Shown in pieces: positions 24,788 to 33,061 of a stretch of DNA of 64,000 nucleotides. Made by a program: the position numbers and the translations under genes. Under the pieces are notes generated by a model. It had not been told where the DNA came from. It did not search any database and saw only the letters and a list, made by a program, of their open reading frames with translations. Positions within the stretch are counted from its first letter, which is position 1. Every line of letters begins with the position of its first letter. The stretch spans positions 152,219 to 216,218 of the forward strand of contig NZ_AUBW01000009.1 in NCBI RefSeq assembly GCF_000429445.1, given 5' to 3'. Source of the DNA: Algoriphagus terrigena DSM 22685 (GTDB lineage Bacteria > Bacteroidota > Bacteroidia > Cytophagales > Cyclobacteriaceae).

Positions 24788-25774
24788 TCAGGCCTTGACG
24801 GGGACCATTTCAGAATTGCCCAAGTATCGGAGCATTTCAAAGTGGGACTTCAAAGCATCAAAAAATGTCTTTTTTGTATGATAAGGGATATTGTATTCGG
24901 CCGCGGTGGCTTTTACAATCGGGGCAATTTTCCGATAGTGTACGTGACAGATATCGGGAAACAAGTGATGCTCTACTTGATGATTTAATCCTCCGATCAT
25001 CCAGGCAAAAACCCGGCTTCCTTCGGAATAATTAGAAGTAGTAACCAACTGGTGAAGCATACGCTCACCTTCTACGATTCCATGCTCATCTGCCTCTGGA
25101 AAATCCACATTTGGCATGATGTGCGCCGTTTGGAAAACCAGAGAAATACTCAATCCCGTAATAAAATGGAGTATTAAATAAGCAAGTAAAATCTCTCCTA
25201 TACCAAAAGGAGAAAAAGCAATAGGCAAACCTAAGATGAATGCAAAATAAACAAGCTTCCAGGCAATAATCTTCAATACTGAGTTTCTGTATACATTTTT
25301 ACCTTTCATCAACCCCATTTTATAGTATCGGGTCAAGCGTACAAAGTCTTTAGAAGTCACCCACGATACGGTAGACAAACCATAGAAAAACCATGTATAC
25401 CAATGTTGATACGGATGAAGTGCATTTTTCTCAGCATTTGGAGAAAATCTAAGGAAAAACGGTGCATTGATATCATCGTCCCCTTCAGAAATATTCGTGT
25501 AGGAATGATGAAGTACATTGTGTTGGATTTTCCAGACTTGAGCGTTGGCGCCAACCATATTAAGCGTATAGCCTAACAGTTTGTTGACCATAGCGTTTTT
25601 GGAAAAAGATCCGTGAATGGCGTCGTGCATGACGCCCATCCCGATTCCAGCCATGCCAAACCCGCTCAGAATGTAGCAGGCGAAGAGTTGCCAAGTTTGA
25701 TTCGCTACTCCCGTTGCGATAAGAATGATGGGGGTGAAATAAAGCGATACCATGACGACAGTCTTGATGACCAT
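24788..25774 (-). CDS. Fatty acid desaturase; true N-terminus probably lies further upstream
   Basis: 328 residues from the first ATG. The three histidine boxes of membrane desaturases are present: HDAIHGS, HNVLHH and NHQVEHHLFP. There are four predicted TM segments. The open frame continues upstream without ATG, GTG or TTG for about 37 more codons (to 25885). Those codons encode KTIRFSESELSDF and VNNYFKATQKSKYANRE, which look like the normal start of the family. Candidate starts are ATT codons at 25886-25888 or 25889-25891. Either translation begins at a rare ATT, or the ATG has mutated and the product is shortened. It introduces double bonds into membrane acyl chains using a di-iron centre. 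Confidence 0.88.
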   Translation of the reverse strand: MVIKTVVMVSLYFTPIILIATGVANQTWQLFACYILSGFGMAGIGMGVMHDAIHGSFSKNAMVNKLLGYTLNMVGANAQVWKIQHNVLHHSYTNISEGDDDINAPFFLRFSPNAEKNALHPYQHWYTWFFYGLSTVSWVTSKDFVRLTRYYKMGLMKGKNVYRNSVLKIIAWKLVYFAFILGLPIAFSPFGIGEILLAYLILHFITGLSISLVFQTAHIMPNVDFPEADEHGIVEGERMLHQLVTTSNYSEGSRVFAWMIGGLNHQVEHHLFPDICHVHYRKIAPIVKATAAEYNIPYHTKKTFFDALKSHFEMLRYLGNSEMVPVKA

Positions 25775-25891
25775 CTCTCTATTGGCATACTTGGATTTCT
25801 GGGTGGCTTTGAAATAATTGTTAACTCTGCTCTTGAGAGTTATTGAGAAATCAGAAAGTTCTGATTCGGAGAAACGAATAGTCTTAATAAT

Positions 25892-26311
25892 AAGGCGATT
25901 TAAGTAAGAGAAATCTTGGGTGCTCGTAAAGGATTTTTAAAACTGCCGATTTTAATTCAAAATGACAAGGGCCATTTATAGAATCAAAAAAGTAGAAGAA
26001 GAAGAATTAAAACCTTTTGAATGGAGAACTCTTGATTTGCTACTTAATGCAGGTGTTTCACCGATGCTAACTTGATATCAAGTATCGAAAACATTTCTTC
26101 GACGCGACAAAGGTGGGGAAAACTATTTGCTTTTCCTAATTAATTGGGAAATCAGCCCGAATGGTTTGGTCGTCTCCCGGAGAATAAAACCTCTTCTATG
26201 GATCATTTTTGAGGAAAACCGCGAAATGACATGGTTTTTAAAAATCTGAATACCCAAAAGCTGTAGCTTTATTCGACTTAGACGATACCGTCGACTGGAT
26301 GTCATTGTCTT
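25892..26311. other. Intergenic region with weak coding remnants
   Basis: 420 nt. It holds a possible 37-codon frame at 25962-26075 and, at 26243-26333, a short plus-strand frame containing ALFDLDDTV, which resembles motif I of HAD phosphatases but ends after about 30 codons and runs into the cytochrome gene. No promoter or terminator was identified with confidence. Confidence 0.4.
25962..26075 (+). CDS. Possible 37-residue peptide
   Basis: ATG to TGA, with charged helical character (RIKKVEEEELKPFEWRTLDL). No homologue is recalled and no clear promoter is visible. It is divergent from the desaturase gene, in the space where a promoter would be expected, so it may be chance. Confidence 0.18.
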   Translation: MTRAIYRIKKVEEEELKPFEWRTLDLLLNAGVSPMLT

Positions 26312-27367
26312 TCATTTTTTCGGTTCGGCTCTAGCTGCTTGGATAGGTTTAAAAGGCCCCAACTTGTGTTGACTTTCATCAAATTCATCCGCGAAGGGTC
26401 CAAAAGGATGATCTATCGGTTTTTTGGAAATATCCGGCCAGTCCTGAGCAAAATACTTCTCAGGTCTTTCGAGACTGTTTACATAAGCAGCTACATCCCA
26501 GGCCTCTTCGTCAGTCAAAACCGGCTTTTCAAAAGTGGTTCCAAACGGCATATTTGCCTTCACGAAGCCTGCAAAGCGGGAAAGTCTAAACAAGCCTGCC
26601 GCATTGGTATAGCTTTGTTTCCCCCAGAGAGGCGGATATTTCTTACCGGACTCGTCAGGAATGGGCTCCCCCTGCCCATCGTCTGAGTGGCATTTTTGAC
26701 AGTGATTTTGATATACGATCTTCCCCTTTGCCGGATCAGCGGCACGATCCAGTAGCGGCAATTCGTAGATTCCCCCGCCAGCCGGAGCTTTTCCCTTCTC
26801 CACATCCTTCCCCAGCCAATTGATATAAGCCGCCATCGCCTTCATCTCCCTGGACTCAGGTACCAGGGGCTGTCCGTTGAGGCTTCTTTGAAAGCAATCA
26901 TTGATCCGTTTTTGGATGTCTTCGACAGTGCCTGATCGCGCCCGCATCTTTGGATAGGTTGAAAACACAGCGCTATAATTGTTGCCCAGAGGAGCTGTTC
27001 CCGCCTTCAAATGGCAATTTTGGCAATTCATCCCGTTGGACATTACTTTGACTGTTCCTTCGGGACCAAAAAATTCAGCGGTATTCGCGATCAGTTCTTT
27101 CCCGTATTTGATCTCAGCGGCATTGGCTTCTGCATCCACGGTACTCCAATCAGGAGCTTGCCACATGCTTCCGGCGTCGGCCAGAGGGTTCAGCGCGAGG
27201 ATCGATTTATCTTCCACCTTGACTGAGTCTATGGGCACTACTTCATCGGAAAAATGCACACCGCTCTCGAATAGGAAGATTGCAAATCCAATCACTCCGA
27301 CGGATAAAGTCAAGAGTGCCAACAATCCGATGAGGTCAGAAATCGAGGAAAGAAAATCGCGCTTCAT
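26312..27367 (-). CDS. Dihaem cytochrome c, thiosulfate dehydrogenase (TsdA)-like
   Basis: 351 residues. One N-terminal TM anchor (about 13-33). Two haem c sites: CQNCH (115-119) and CQKCH (223-227). Between them lies the TsdA-family stretch LGNNYSAVFSTYPKMRARSG and RINDCFQRSLNGQ; Cys158 sits where TsdA enzymes have their unusual Cys haem ligand (inference from alignment by eye). TsdA joins two thiosulfates into tetrathionate, or does the reverse, in the periplasm. The membrane anchor fits electron transfer to a quinol or oxidase system. A sulfur-handling group of genes lies just beyond two unrelated genes. Confidence 0.82.
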   Translation of the reverse strand: MKRDFLSSISDLIGLLALLTLSVGVIGFAIFLFESGVHFSDEVVPIDSVKVEDKSILALNPLADAGSMWQAPDWSTVDAEANAAEIKYGKELIANTAEFFGPEGTVKVMSNGMNCQNCHLKAGTAPLGNNYSAVFSTYPKMRARSGTVEDIQKRINDCFQRSLNGQPLVPESREMKAMAAYINWLGKDVEKGKAPAGGGIYELPLLDRAADPAKGKIVYQNHCQKCHSDDGQGEPIPDESGKKYPPLWGKQSYTNAAGLFRLSRFAGFVKANMPFGTTFEKPVLTDEEAWDVAAYVNSLERPEKYFAQDWPDISKKPIDHPFGPFADEFDESQHKLGPFKPIQAARAEPKK

Positions 27368-27503
27368 TTGGCTAAATACTCCCTGAAATGTACAAACTCG
27401 GGAGTTTCCGAATCAAAAAAACTGAGTGTCTTCTCCAAATAAAACCGCACTGTCTGAGAAAAACACACCCGGAAGGTCTATTCTCATCTTTTTGTGGGTG
27501 AGA

Positions 27504-28223
27504 TTAACTCTGGAAGCGAACAATAAAAACCAATTTTTCGCCAACTCTCCCCTCAATAAATTTAACTTCCCGATTATCAAATAGCTTCAGCTTTACCAAG
27601 TCATCTTTATGGCATTCAGCCAGATAATTGATAGAAAGGTTGCTTGGATAGATCCCCTGATCTGCGAGGAAGTTTTCCACCCATCGGATGTAGCTGGTGT
27701 TGTTCACATGATAGTTCAGATCCAGATCAGAAAAGCGCACCTTAAGCTCCTCCGTCGCGATGAGATCTCCCGCCGCCACCAACTTGTGCGGCTGTCGGTC
27801 TGGCTTCATGTTGGGGTCAAAAAGCGCCGGCGGCAGGATCGCTTCTGGTTTATGAATGCGTTTCGTGCCGGAATTGAGCAAAAGCCAGGAAGACATCCCC
27901 CGAGCCAACACACGTTCACTCTCGTCCCAAACCATAAAATCCCGAAAAGCGAAAAGCTTGTCAGCGCCTTTGGAACCTGTAAACAGGTGAATCGTTTCTC
28001 CCCATTTGGGGAATTTCAGCAGGTTGATTTCCAATCGAGCCAAAGCCCACATCAGATTCATCTCTGAGAGATTTCTTCCAAAATCAGCTGAATCGGCATG
28101 TGCCCAGGCAATCTCCTGAAACAAATCCGCCAGGGACGTCAGGCTGATTTTTCCGTCAGGATTAACCTGAAAAGATCCTACTTCAAATACTTTGGAAAAC
28201 TGAAAACTCTCGGGTAATGTCAT
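27504..28223 (-). CDS. Acyl-ACP thioesterase (hot-dog fold)
   Basis: 239 residues from the ATG at 28221-28223 (MTLPESFQFSKVFEV), which overlaps the stop of the MFS gene as ATGA. An earlier in-frame ATG at 28307 is embedded in the MFS gene and adds non-conserved residues. Double hot-dog layout: the first half has FQEIAWAHADSADFG, the second has LNYHVNNTSYIRWVEN with the catalytic Asn/His of plant FatA/FatB-like enzymes. It releases free fatty acids from acyl carrier protein. Coupled to the upstream transporter gene. Confidence 0.9.
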   Translation of the reverse strand: MTLPESFQFSKVFEVGSFQVNPDGKISLTSLADLFQEIAWAHADSADFGRNLSEMNLMWALARLEINLLKFPKWGETIHLFTGSKGADKLFAFRDFMVWDESERVLARGMSSWLLLNSGTKRIHKPEAILPPALFDPNMKPDRQPHKLVAAGDLIATEELKVRFSDLDLNYHVNNTSYIRWVENFLADQGIYPSNLSINYLAECHKDDLVKLKLFDNREVKFIEGRVGEKLVFIVRFQS

Positions 28224-29392
28224 GCAGTGGCCTTCTTGGGGAATTTTGGCGGTATCAAAAACACCTGCTTTCGAAAGCTCGAAAGTAACAAAATCCCCAA
28301 ACCACACATGGCAACCAGAGCAAAAGAAATTTTTAAGTCAAATAATTCAGCGACAAATCCGATCAAAGGCGGTCCTAACAAAAATCCAAAAAACGAGATC
28401 GTCGATACCAGAGCCAGCGCCACACTCGGAGTATAGAGCTTGGACCTCCCGGCGATTCCATAGGAAAGCGGGATGATCGATGCGACTCCCAATCCAACGA
28501 GTAGAAAACCCAAGGTCGCTGCCCAAACCACGGGCAAAAACACCGACAAAAGCAAGCCAATGAATATCAACAGACCACTCACCTGGATCACTGCTACCTT
28601 GGTATAGCGGGCGGCAAGCTTGTCCGTGAAAAACCGCCCGGAAGCCATTGCTCCCATGAAAGCCACATATCCCAGAGCCACGAGAGCAGGATCTGCCAAC
28701 ACCACTTTTTTGAAATAAACCCCACTCCAGTCGAACATACATCCCTCGCTCATCATCCCCAAAAACGCAATCATGCTAACCCGTAGCAGCAGAGCGTCTG
28801 GCTTCTTCAGGACCAACCCACTCCCCTCCGAGGACTTTTCTTCTTTGACGATCAGGCTCTTGGCAGACAATATAATGGCAATCGAAATGACCGACACCAC
28901 TCCAAAATGCTGGGCGGGAGTCAGATCCAGGAGAATCAAGGCCGCTCCTAATCCTGCTCCGGTAAATCCGGCAAGACTCCAAAGGCCGTGAAATGAGGCC
29001 AAGATGCTTTTTCCCATCTGATCTTCGAGATTCAGTCCCTGTGTATTCAGCGAGATGTTCATCACATTGCCCAGCATCCCGTAGCAAACCAGCACAGGAA
29101 GCAGCATCCAAGTAGAAGTGCTCAACCCGATCAATGGCAAGGTCAGCGCATAAGCTACTCCACCAAACAAACTGACTCCCCTACTCCCAAAACGATGCAC
29201 CGCCCAGCCAGCGATCGGCAGTCCAATCACAGAGCCTATCGGCAAAAAAAGCAGCAAAGTCCCCAGTTCGCCCTCAGAGAGACCGAACTTGGTTTGGATA
29301 TCGGGAATACGGGAAGCCCAAGTGGCGAAGCAAAGACCGACGAAAAAAAACATCGATCCTACAGCCACACGGCGTTTAGAAAGGTAATTCAT
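28220..29392 (-). CDS. Major facilitator superfamily transporter
   Basis: 390 residues with 12 predicted TM segments. Motif region WASRIPDIQTKFGLSEGELG at the start and GWAVHRFGSRGV between TM2 and TM3 resemble the MFS signature. It is closest in feel to the small sugar/drug MFS group often annotated as YbjJ-like; the substrate is unknown. The first gene of a two-gene unit with the thioesterase (4-nt ATGA overlap), so export of a lipid product is conceivable but speculative. Confidence 0.88.
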   Translation of the reverse strand: MNYLSKRRVAVGSMFFFVGLCFATWASRIPDIQTKFGLSEGELGTLLLFLPIGSVIGLPIAGWAVHRFGSRGVSLFGGVAYALTLPLIGLSTSTWMLLPVLVCYGMLGNVMNISLNTQGLNLEDQMGKSILASFHGLWSLAGFTGAGLGAALILLDLTPAQHFGVVSVISIAIILSAKSLIVKEEKSSEGSGLVLKKPDALLLRVSMIAFLGMMSEGCMFDWSGVYFKKVVLADPALVALGYVAFMGAMASGRFFTDKLAARYTKVAVIQVSGLLIFIGLLLSVFLPVVWAATLGFLLVGLGVASIIPLSYGIAGRSKLYTPSVALALVSTISFFGFLLGPPLIGFVAELFDLKISFALVAMCGLGILLLSSFRKQVFLIPPKFPKKATA

Positions 29393-29513
29393 GACGTAAT
29401 AGGTTGGTTTAATAGGTGCCCAAAGGTAGCCAAAATGCCCGGCAAATCGGGAAAGAATCGGCGAAGGGCCAAACTATTGTCGGGAGACCGTAGTTTTGTC
29501 AAAAATAACTGAG

Positions 29514-29594
29514 ATGGAATTTGTAATTGTAGGTGTCGTAGTGGTAGCCGCGATCTTGTTGATTCGGCTTATCATCAGGAAGGTATTTGACTAA
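29514..29594 (+). CDS. Possible 26-residue single-TM peptide
   Basis: ATG to TAA, MEFVIVGVVVVAAILLIRLI then a basic tail. It has one clean hydrophobic helix with positively charged C-terminal residues, as in known bacterial small membrane proteins. It lies between divergent and convergent genes and is followed by a strong hairpin (29651-29689), which supports a transcript here. There is no Cys cluster of the FeoB-associated type. No family was recognised. Confidence 0.45.
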   Translation: MEFVIVGVVVVAAILLIRLIIRKVFD

Positions 29595-29650
29595 GAGTTG
29601 AAATAAGGGAAACCGAAAGTAGGAAAGACTTCGATCCTATCGACTTCAAT

Positions 29651-29689
29651 CAGGACCTTTGCCTCGGATATCCCGAAGCAAAGGTCCTG
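29651..29689. terminator. Strong hairpin between convergent genes
   Basis: 12-bp stem CAGGACCTTTGC/GCAAAGGTCCTG plus inner TCGG/CCGA pairing. It lies between the small plus-strand frame ending at 29594 and the minus-strand gene ending at 29705. It lacks a long T run on either side, so intrinsic termination strength is uncertain. Confidence 0.6.
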
Positions 29690-29704
29690 AAATAAACAAT
29701 CAAA

Positions 29705-30199
29705 TCAATTGGGCAGTTTATCTGCAAACTTGCCGTAAACCCAAGTACCGGCCAAAGCTGAAATCAGCGTCACCAAGACGACTGTATAACCGGCGCCAAT
29801 CTGCGCAAACAACGGCCCGGGACATGCGCCCGTAATCGCCCACCCAAGTCCAAACATAAAGCCACCGATGATCTGGCCTTTTTTAAATTCCTTGTCTGGA
29901 ATACGAACTTGCTCTCCCTGAATTGTCTTGATTTTCAAACGCTTGATAAGCTGTATTGAAATGATCCCTACAATCACCGCCGAACCAATCACGCCATACA
30001 TGTGGAAGGACTGAAGCCGGAACATCTCCTGAATCCTAAACCAAGAAACGATCTCGGCTTTGACAAAGACAATCCCAAAGAGTGTTCCCAAGATCAGGTA
30101 CTTCAGCATCCCCAATCCTTTCTCTTCCTTTTCCTGAAGATTTGGTGCTTCGCAGTTTTGAGTCACCTCAAACTCCTCAATATTTTCGGTCGTTTTCAT
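29705..30199 (-). CDS. YeeE/YedE-family membrane protein
   Basis: 164 residues, four predicted TM helices after a 25-residue cytoplasmic tail. The family signature GGFMFGLGWAITGACPGPLFAQIG contains the conserved Cys in GACPGP (longer run split here as GLGWAITGACPGP). YeeE/YedE proteins are sulfur-compound (thiosulfate) transporters or selenium-metabolism proteins. Half-length proteins like this normally work with a second half. The gene lies 14 nt after its sister at 30214-30795. Confidence 0.88.
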   Translation of the reverse strand: MKTTENIEEFEVTQNCEAPNLQEKEEKGLGMLKYLILGTLFGIVFVKAEIVSWFRIQEMFRLQSFHMYGVIGSAVIVGIISIQLIKRLKIKTIQGEQVRIPDKEFKKGQIIGGFMFGLGWAITGACPGPLFAQIGAGYTVVLVTLISALAGTWVYGKFADKLPN

Positions 30200-30213
30200 T
30201 TCTTCGTTCTATC

Positions 30214-30795
30214 TTAAAATCCTACCCATTTCATCAGAGGCTCCAGCAGGACGTTGGTCATCAAGAAACCTCCCAGCATGAAGAAAACCGTTGCGACCAG
30301 CGAAGGCCACTGGAGATTGCTGATGCCCATGATCGCATGTCCGGACGTACATCCTCCGGCGTAGCGGGTACCAAACCCGACCAAAAACCCTCCGACAACG
30401 AAGAATAAAAAGCCTTTGGCATTGAACACATTTTCCCAAGAGAATATATCCAAGGGCATCAAGGCTTTGAAATCAGAGACTCCGAGTGCTGTCAAATCCG
30501 CCTGAGTTGCCTCCGAAATAACAATTGCGGAAGGATTTGCGAGAAAATTTGCGGCAATGAATCCTCCGATCCCTACTCCCAGGACAAAGAGAAGATTCCA
30601 GGTTTCCTTCTTCCAATTATAGGAGAAAAAAGGAATGCCGGCTGGTACGCACGCAGCGCAGATGTGTCTCAGAGAGGATGAAATACCAAAGCTTTTGTTC
30701 CCCAACAGCAACAGTGCGGGAACCGTAAGGCCGATCATCGGCCCCGCCACATACCAAGGCCAGGGCTGACTCATCCAGTCAACGAATTGGTTCAT
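30214..30795 (-). CDS. YeeE/YedE-family membrane protein, first half-transporter
   Basis: 193 residues, about five TM helices. Conserved Cys-containing motifs are [10 protein letters not shown] and [16 protein letters not shown]. It forms the N-terminal half of a split YeeE/YedE (DUF395) pair with the next gene; such pairs often neighbour rhodanese and metallo-beta-lactamase genes, as here. Predicted import of thiosulfate or another reduced sulfur compound. Confidence 0.88.
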   Translation of the reverse strand: MNQFVDWMSQPWPWYVAGPMIGLTVPALLLLGNKSFGISSSLRHICAACVPAGIPFFSYNWKKETWNLLFVLGVGIGGFIAANFLANPSAIVISEATQADLTALGVSDFKALMPLDIFSWENVFNAKGFLFFVVGGFLVGFGTRYAGGCTSGHAIMGISNLQWPSLVATVFFMLGGFLMTNVLLEPLMKWVGF

Positions 30796-30972
30796 AAGAA
30801 TAATTTGAGTGAAATTTTAGAAACAAGAGGCAAGACAAGATTCATTGACTCCAGGCAATTAGCTGGTTAAATGAAGTATCATAACAATAGTCAAACAGAT
30901 TGACCATCATCCTGGCGTCTCGACACTTTGTACTTTGTAATGGTACCAAATACTATTTTTGCACTTTGCCTA

Positions 30973-32394
30973 TTACAGCAGCGTCGTCGGGCAGACGTAG
31001 GCCGTCACCTCAAACTTGCCGGATTCCTTCAGGTCCTTGAACCCCCCCTTGACGTCGACCAGATTGTGATAGCCTCTGGCCCTCAGGATGGAATTGAACA
31101 CCATGGATCGATAGCCGCCGGCGCAGTGGACGTAGTAGGTTTTGTCCTTGTCTACTTCCAGCATGCTTTCGTTGATGAAATCCAACGGCGCATTCTCTGC
31201 TCCCACGACGTGTTCGGAGACGAATTCGGAATTCTTCCTCACATCCAGAATTTGAATCTCCGGGTGGTCCGACTTGATATCAGCGAGTTCATCCACTGAG
31301 ATGGATTGGATCGAGTCGATTTCCTTTCCACTTTCGAGCCAGGCCTGGAAACCGCCCTTGAGATAGCCAATCGCAAAGTCGTAGCCCACACGCGCCAGTC
31401 GGGTGATCACTTCTTCTTCTCTGCCTTCCTCGGCGACCAGCAAGATCTCTTGCTTGAGATCCGGAATCATCGCTCCTACCCACACTGCAAAGCTTCCGTC
31501 TATTCCGATATTGATGGAGTTGGGCACGAAGCCTTTGGCAAATGCCTGAGCTGCTCGTGTATCAAGGATCAAGGCGCCAGTTTCGTTGGCGGCGGCCTCA
31601 AATTCCTCCGGGCTCAGGGGGCGCTCACCTCTTTCCATCACCGCATCGATGCTGTCGTATCCCTGGATATTCATCATCACATTTTGGGGGAAATAGGCAG
31701 GAGGCGGTGTCAGTCCAGTCAGCACTTCTTTGACAAACTGCTCTTTGCTCATATCCTGAAGCGCATAATTGGTCTTCTTCTGATTTCCAAGCGTATCCGA
31801 TGTCTCCTTGCTCATGTTTTTGCCGCAGGCAGAACCTGCTCCATGTGCCGGGTAGACGATCAGGTCGTCCGGCAATGGCATGAGTTTGTTTCTCAACGAA
31901 TCATAGAGGTGCCCAGCGAGTTTCTCCTGCGTCAGGTCTGCCACGACCTTCTGCGCCAAATCAGGACGGCCCACATCTCCGATAAACAGCGTGTCTCCTG
32001 TGAAGATTGCCTCTTCCTTTCCCTCCTCATTGATCAGCAGGTAGCAGACAGACTCCATGGTATGACCCGGAGTATGCAGCACACGGATCTTGGTTTTCCC
32101 AAGTGAGAATTCCTGATTGTCCCTGGCAATCGTCGCGTCAAATCCCATATGCATCTCGGTTGGCCCGTAGACGATCTGGGCTCCTGTCTTAGCCGCCAGA
32201 TCCTGATGTCCGGATACAAAGTCGGCATGAAAATGAGTTTCAAAGACATACTTGATTTTGGCGTTTCGGCGATCGGCCTTTTCGATATAAGGCTGCACCT
32301 CCCGAAGCGGATCGATCACAGCGGCCTCCCCATCAGACTCAATGTAGTAGGCTCCCTGTGCAAGACATCCCGTGTAGATTTGTTCAATTTTCAT
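30973..32394 (-). CDS. Metallo-beta-lactamase fold / rhodanese fusion (persulfide dioxygenase-like)
   Basis: 473 residues. MBL domain 1-250 with metal ligands in HFHADFVSGH, HTPGHTMES, TGDTLFIGDVGRPDL and the PAHGAG region, like ETHE1/CstB persulfide dioxygenases. Two rhodanese domains follow: the first (about 265-360) lacks the active Cys, the second (about 375-465) has it in VHCAGGYRSM. Expected reaction: oxidation of glutathione- or protein-bound persulfide to sulfite, with sulfur transfer by the second rhodanese. It lies upstream of the YeeE/YedE genes and downstream of thioredoxin. A partial copy of the dispersed leader element precedes its start. Confidence 0.9.
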   Translation of the reverse strand: MKIEQIYTGCLAQGAYYIESDGEAAVIDPLREVQPYIEKADRRNAKIKYVFETHFHADFVSGHQDLAAKTGAQIVYGPTEMHMGFDATIARDNQEFSLGKTKIRVLHTPGHTMESVCYLLINEEGKEEAIFTGDTLFIGDVGRPDLAQKVVADLTQEKLAGHLYDSLRNKLMPLPDDLIVYPAHGAGSACGKNMSKETSDTLGNQKKTNYALQDMSKEQFVKEVLTGLTPPPAYFPQNVMMNIQGYDSIDAVMERGERPLSPEEFEAAANETGALILDTRAAQAFAKGFVPNSINIGIDGSFAVWVGAMIPDLKQEILLVAEEGREEEVITRLARVGYDFAIGYLKGGFQAWLESGKEIDSIQSISVDELADIKSDHPEIQILDVRKNSEFVSEHVVGAENAPLDFINESMLEVDKDKTYYVHCAGGYRSMVFNSILRARGYHNLVDVKGGFKDLKESGKFEVTAYVCPTTLL

Positions 32395-32430
32395 ATGATT
32401 TTATTTTTTTTTTCAGAGGCTATATGGAAT
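32395..32430. repeat. Dispersed element, partial copy (leader half only)
   Basis: T-rich leader followed by GGCTATATGGAAT, closely matching the leader next to copy 1 (GGCCATATGGAAT), with the same 29-nt spacing from the start codon at 32394. The distal TGCTCGATTTCA block is not clearly present (only ACATTTCATG near 32475). Confidence 0.45.
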
Positions 32431-32568
32431 GCCCAAAATAATCATCCAGCTGTACGGGAAGACTTTTTCGTGGACATTTCATGAATCGGTTTTTTTTATT
32501 TCTTCGAAAACTTGGATAAAATTAGCCGCTTGGCGACACTGTCTAAAGGACTTTTGTCACACAAGAGT

Positions 32569-32889
32569 TCAGGCGTTGGCCTGGAGGGTAGAATTGACGA
32601 TCTGGACCAGTTGATGCACCGGCACCACTCCGGACTGTCTCCAGAGGATTTTGCCCTTCTGGAAAAGTATCAGCGTCGGTACGCCCCGCACTTGAAACTT
32701 GCTGGCGGCGAGTGGATTTTTGTCAATATCTACCTTGAGTATTTTCACTTTGGCACCCATCTGCTTGGAGGTATCCTCCAAGATCGGCTGCATGGTCTTG
32801 CAGGGCCCACACCAGGTGGCAAAGAAATCCACCAGTACGGGAGTCTCCCCATTGATCAGTTCCTGAAATGACTTTGGCTGTGTGCTCAT
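32569..32889 (-). CDS. trxA: Thioredoxin
   Basis: 106 residues, single thioredoxin fold with active site WCGPCK and cis-Pro in GVPTLILF. No signal peptide, so cytoplasmic. Dithiol reductant; next to the persulfide dioxygenase-like gene it may reduce rhodanese-bound persulfide. The start MSTQPKSFQEL fits family length. Confidence 0.93.
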   Translation of the reverse strand: MSTQPKSFQELINGETPVLVDFFATWCGPCKTMQPILEDTSKQMGAKVKILKVDIDKNPLAASKFQVRGVPTLILFQKGKILWRQSGVVPVHQLVQIVNSTLQANA

Positions 32890-33061
32890 CGGACTTTGAT
32901 TAGATTCTACCCTACAAAAGTAAGCTCACTTGGGAGATATAACAGTAATTTTTGTCACACTGGATTTGATCAGGCGAATGTGAAGGAGTTTTAAAAAGTG
33001 CTAAAAAAACCGGACTTGGAGTAAATTTTTATATTTTCGCCCCGACTAATTTACCCTCTTA

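Noticed and set aside
26123..26305. Minus-strand frame of 60 codons before the cytochrome gene
   Set aside because: Arg/Lys-rich low-quality translation, no domain, start in A/T-rich spacer; likely chance.
33015..33039. TTG...TATTTTCG as a promoter for the DUF2723 gene
   Set aside because: The -7 box has one mismatch and the spacing to the TTG is several bases too short.
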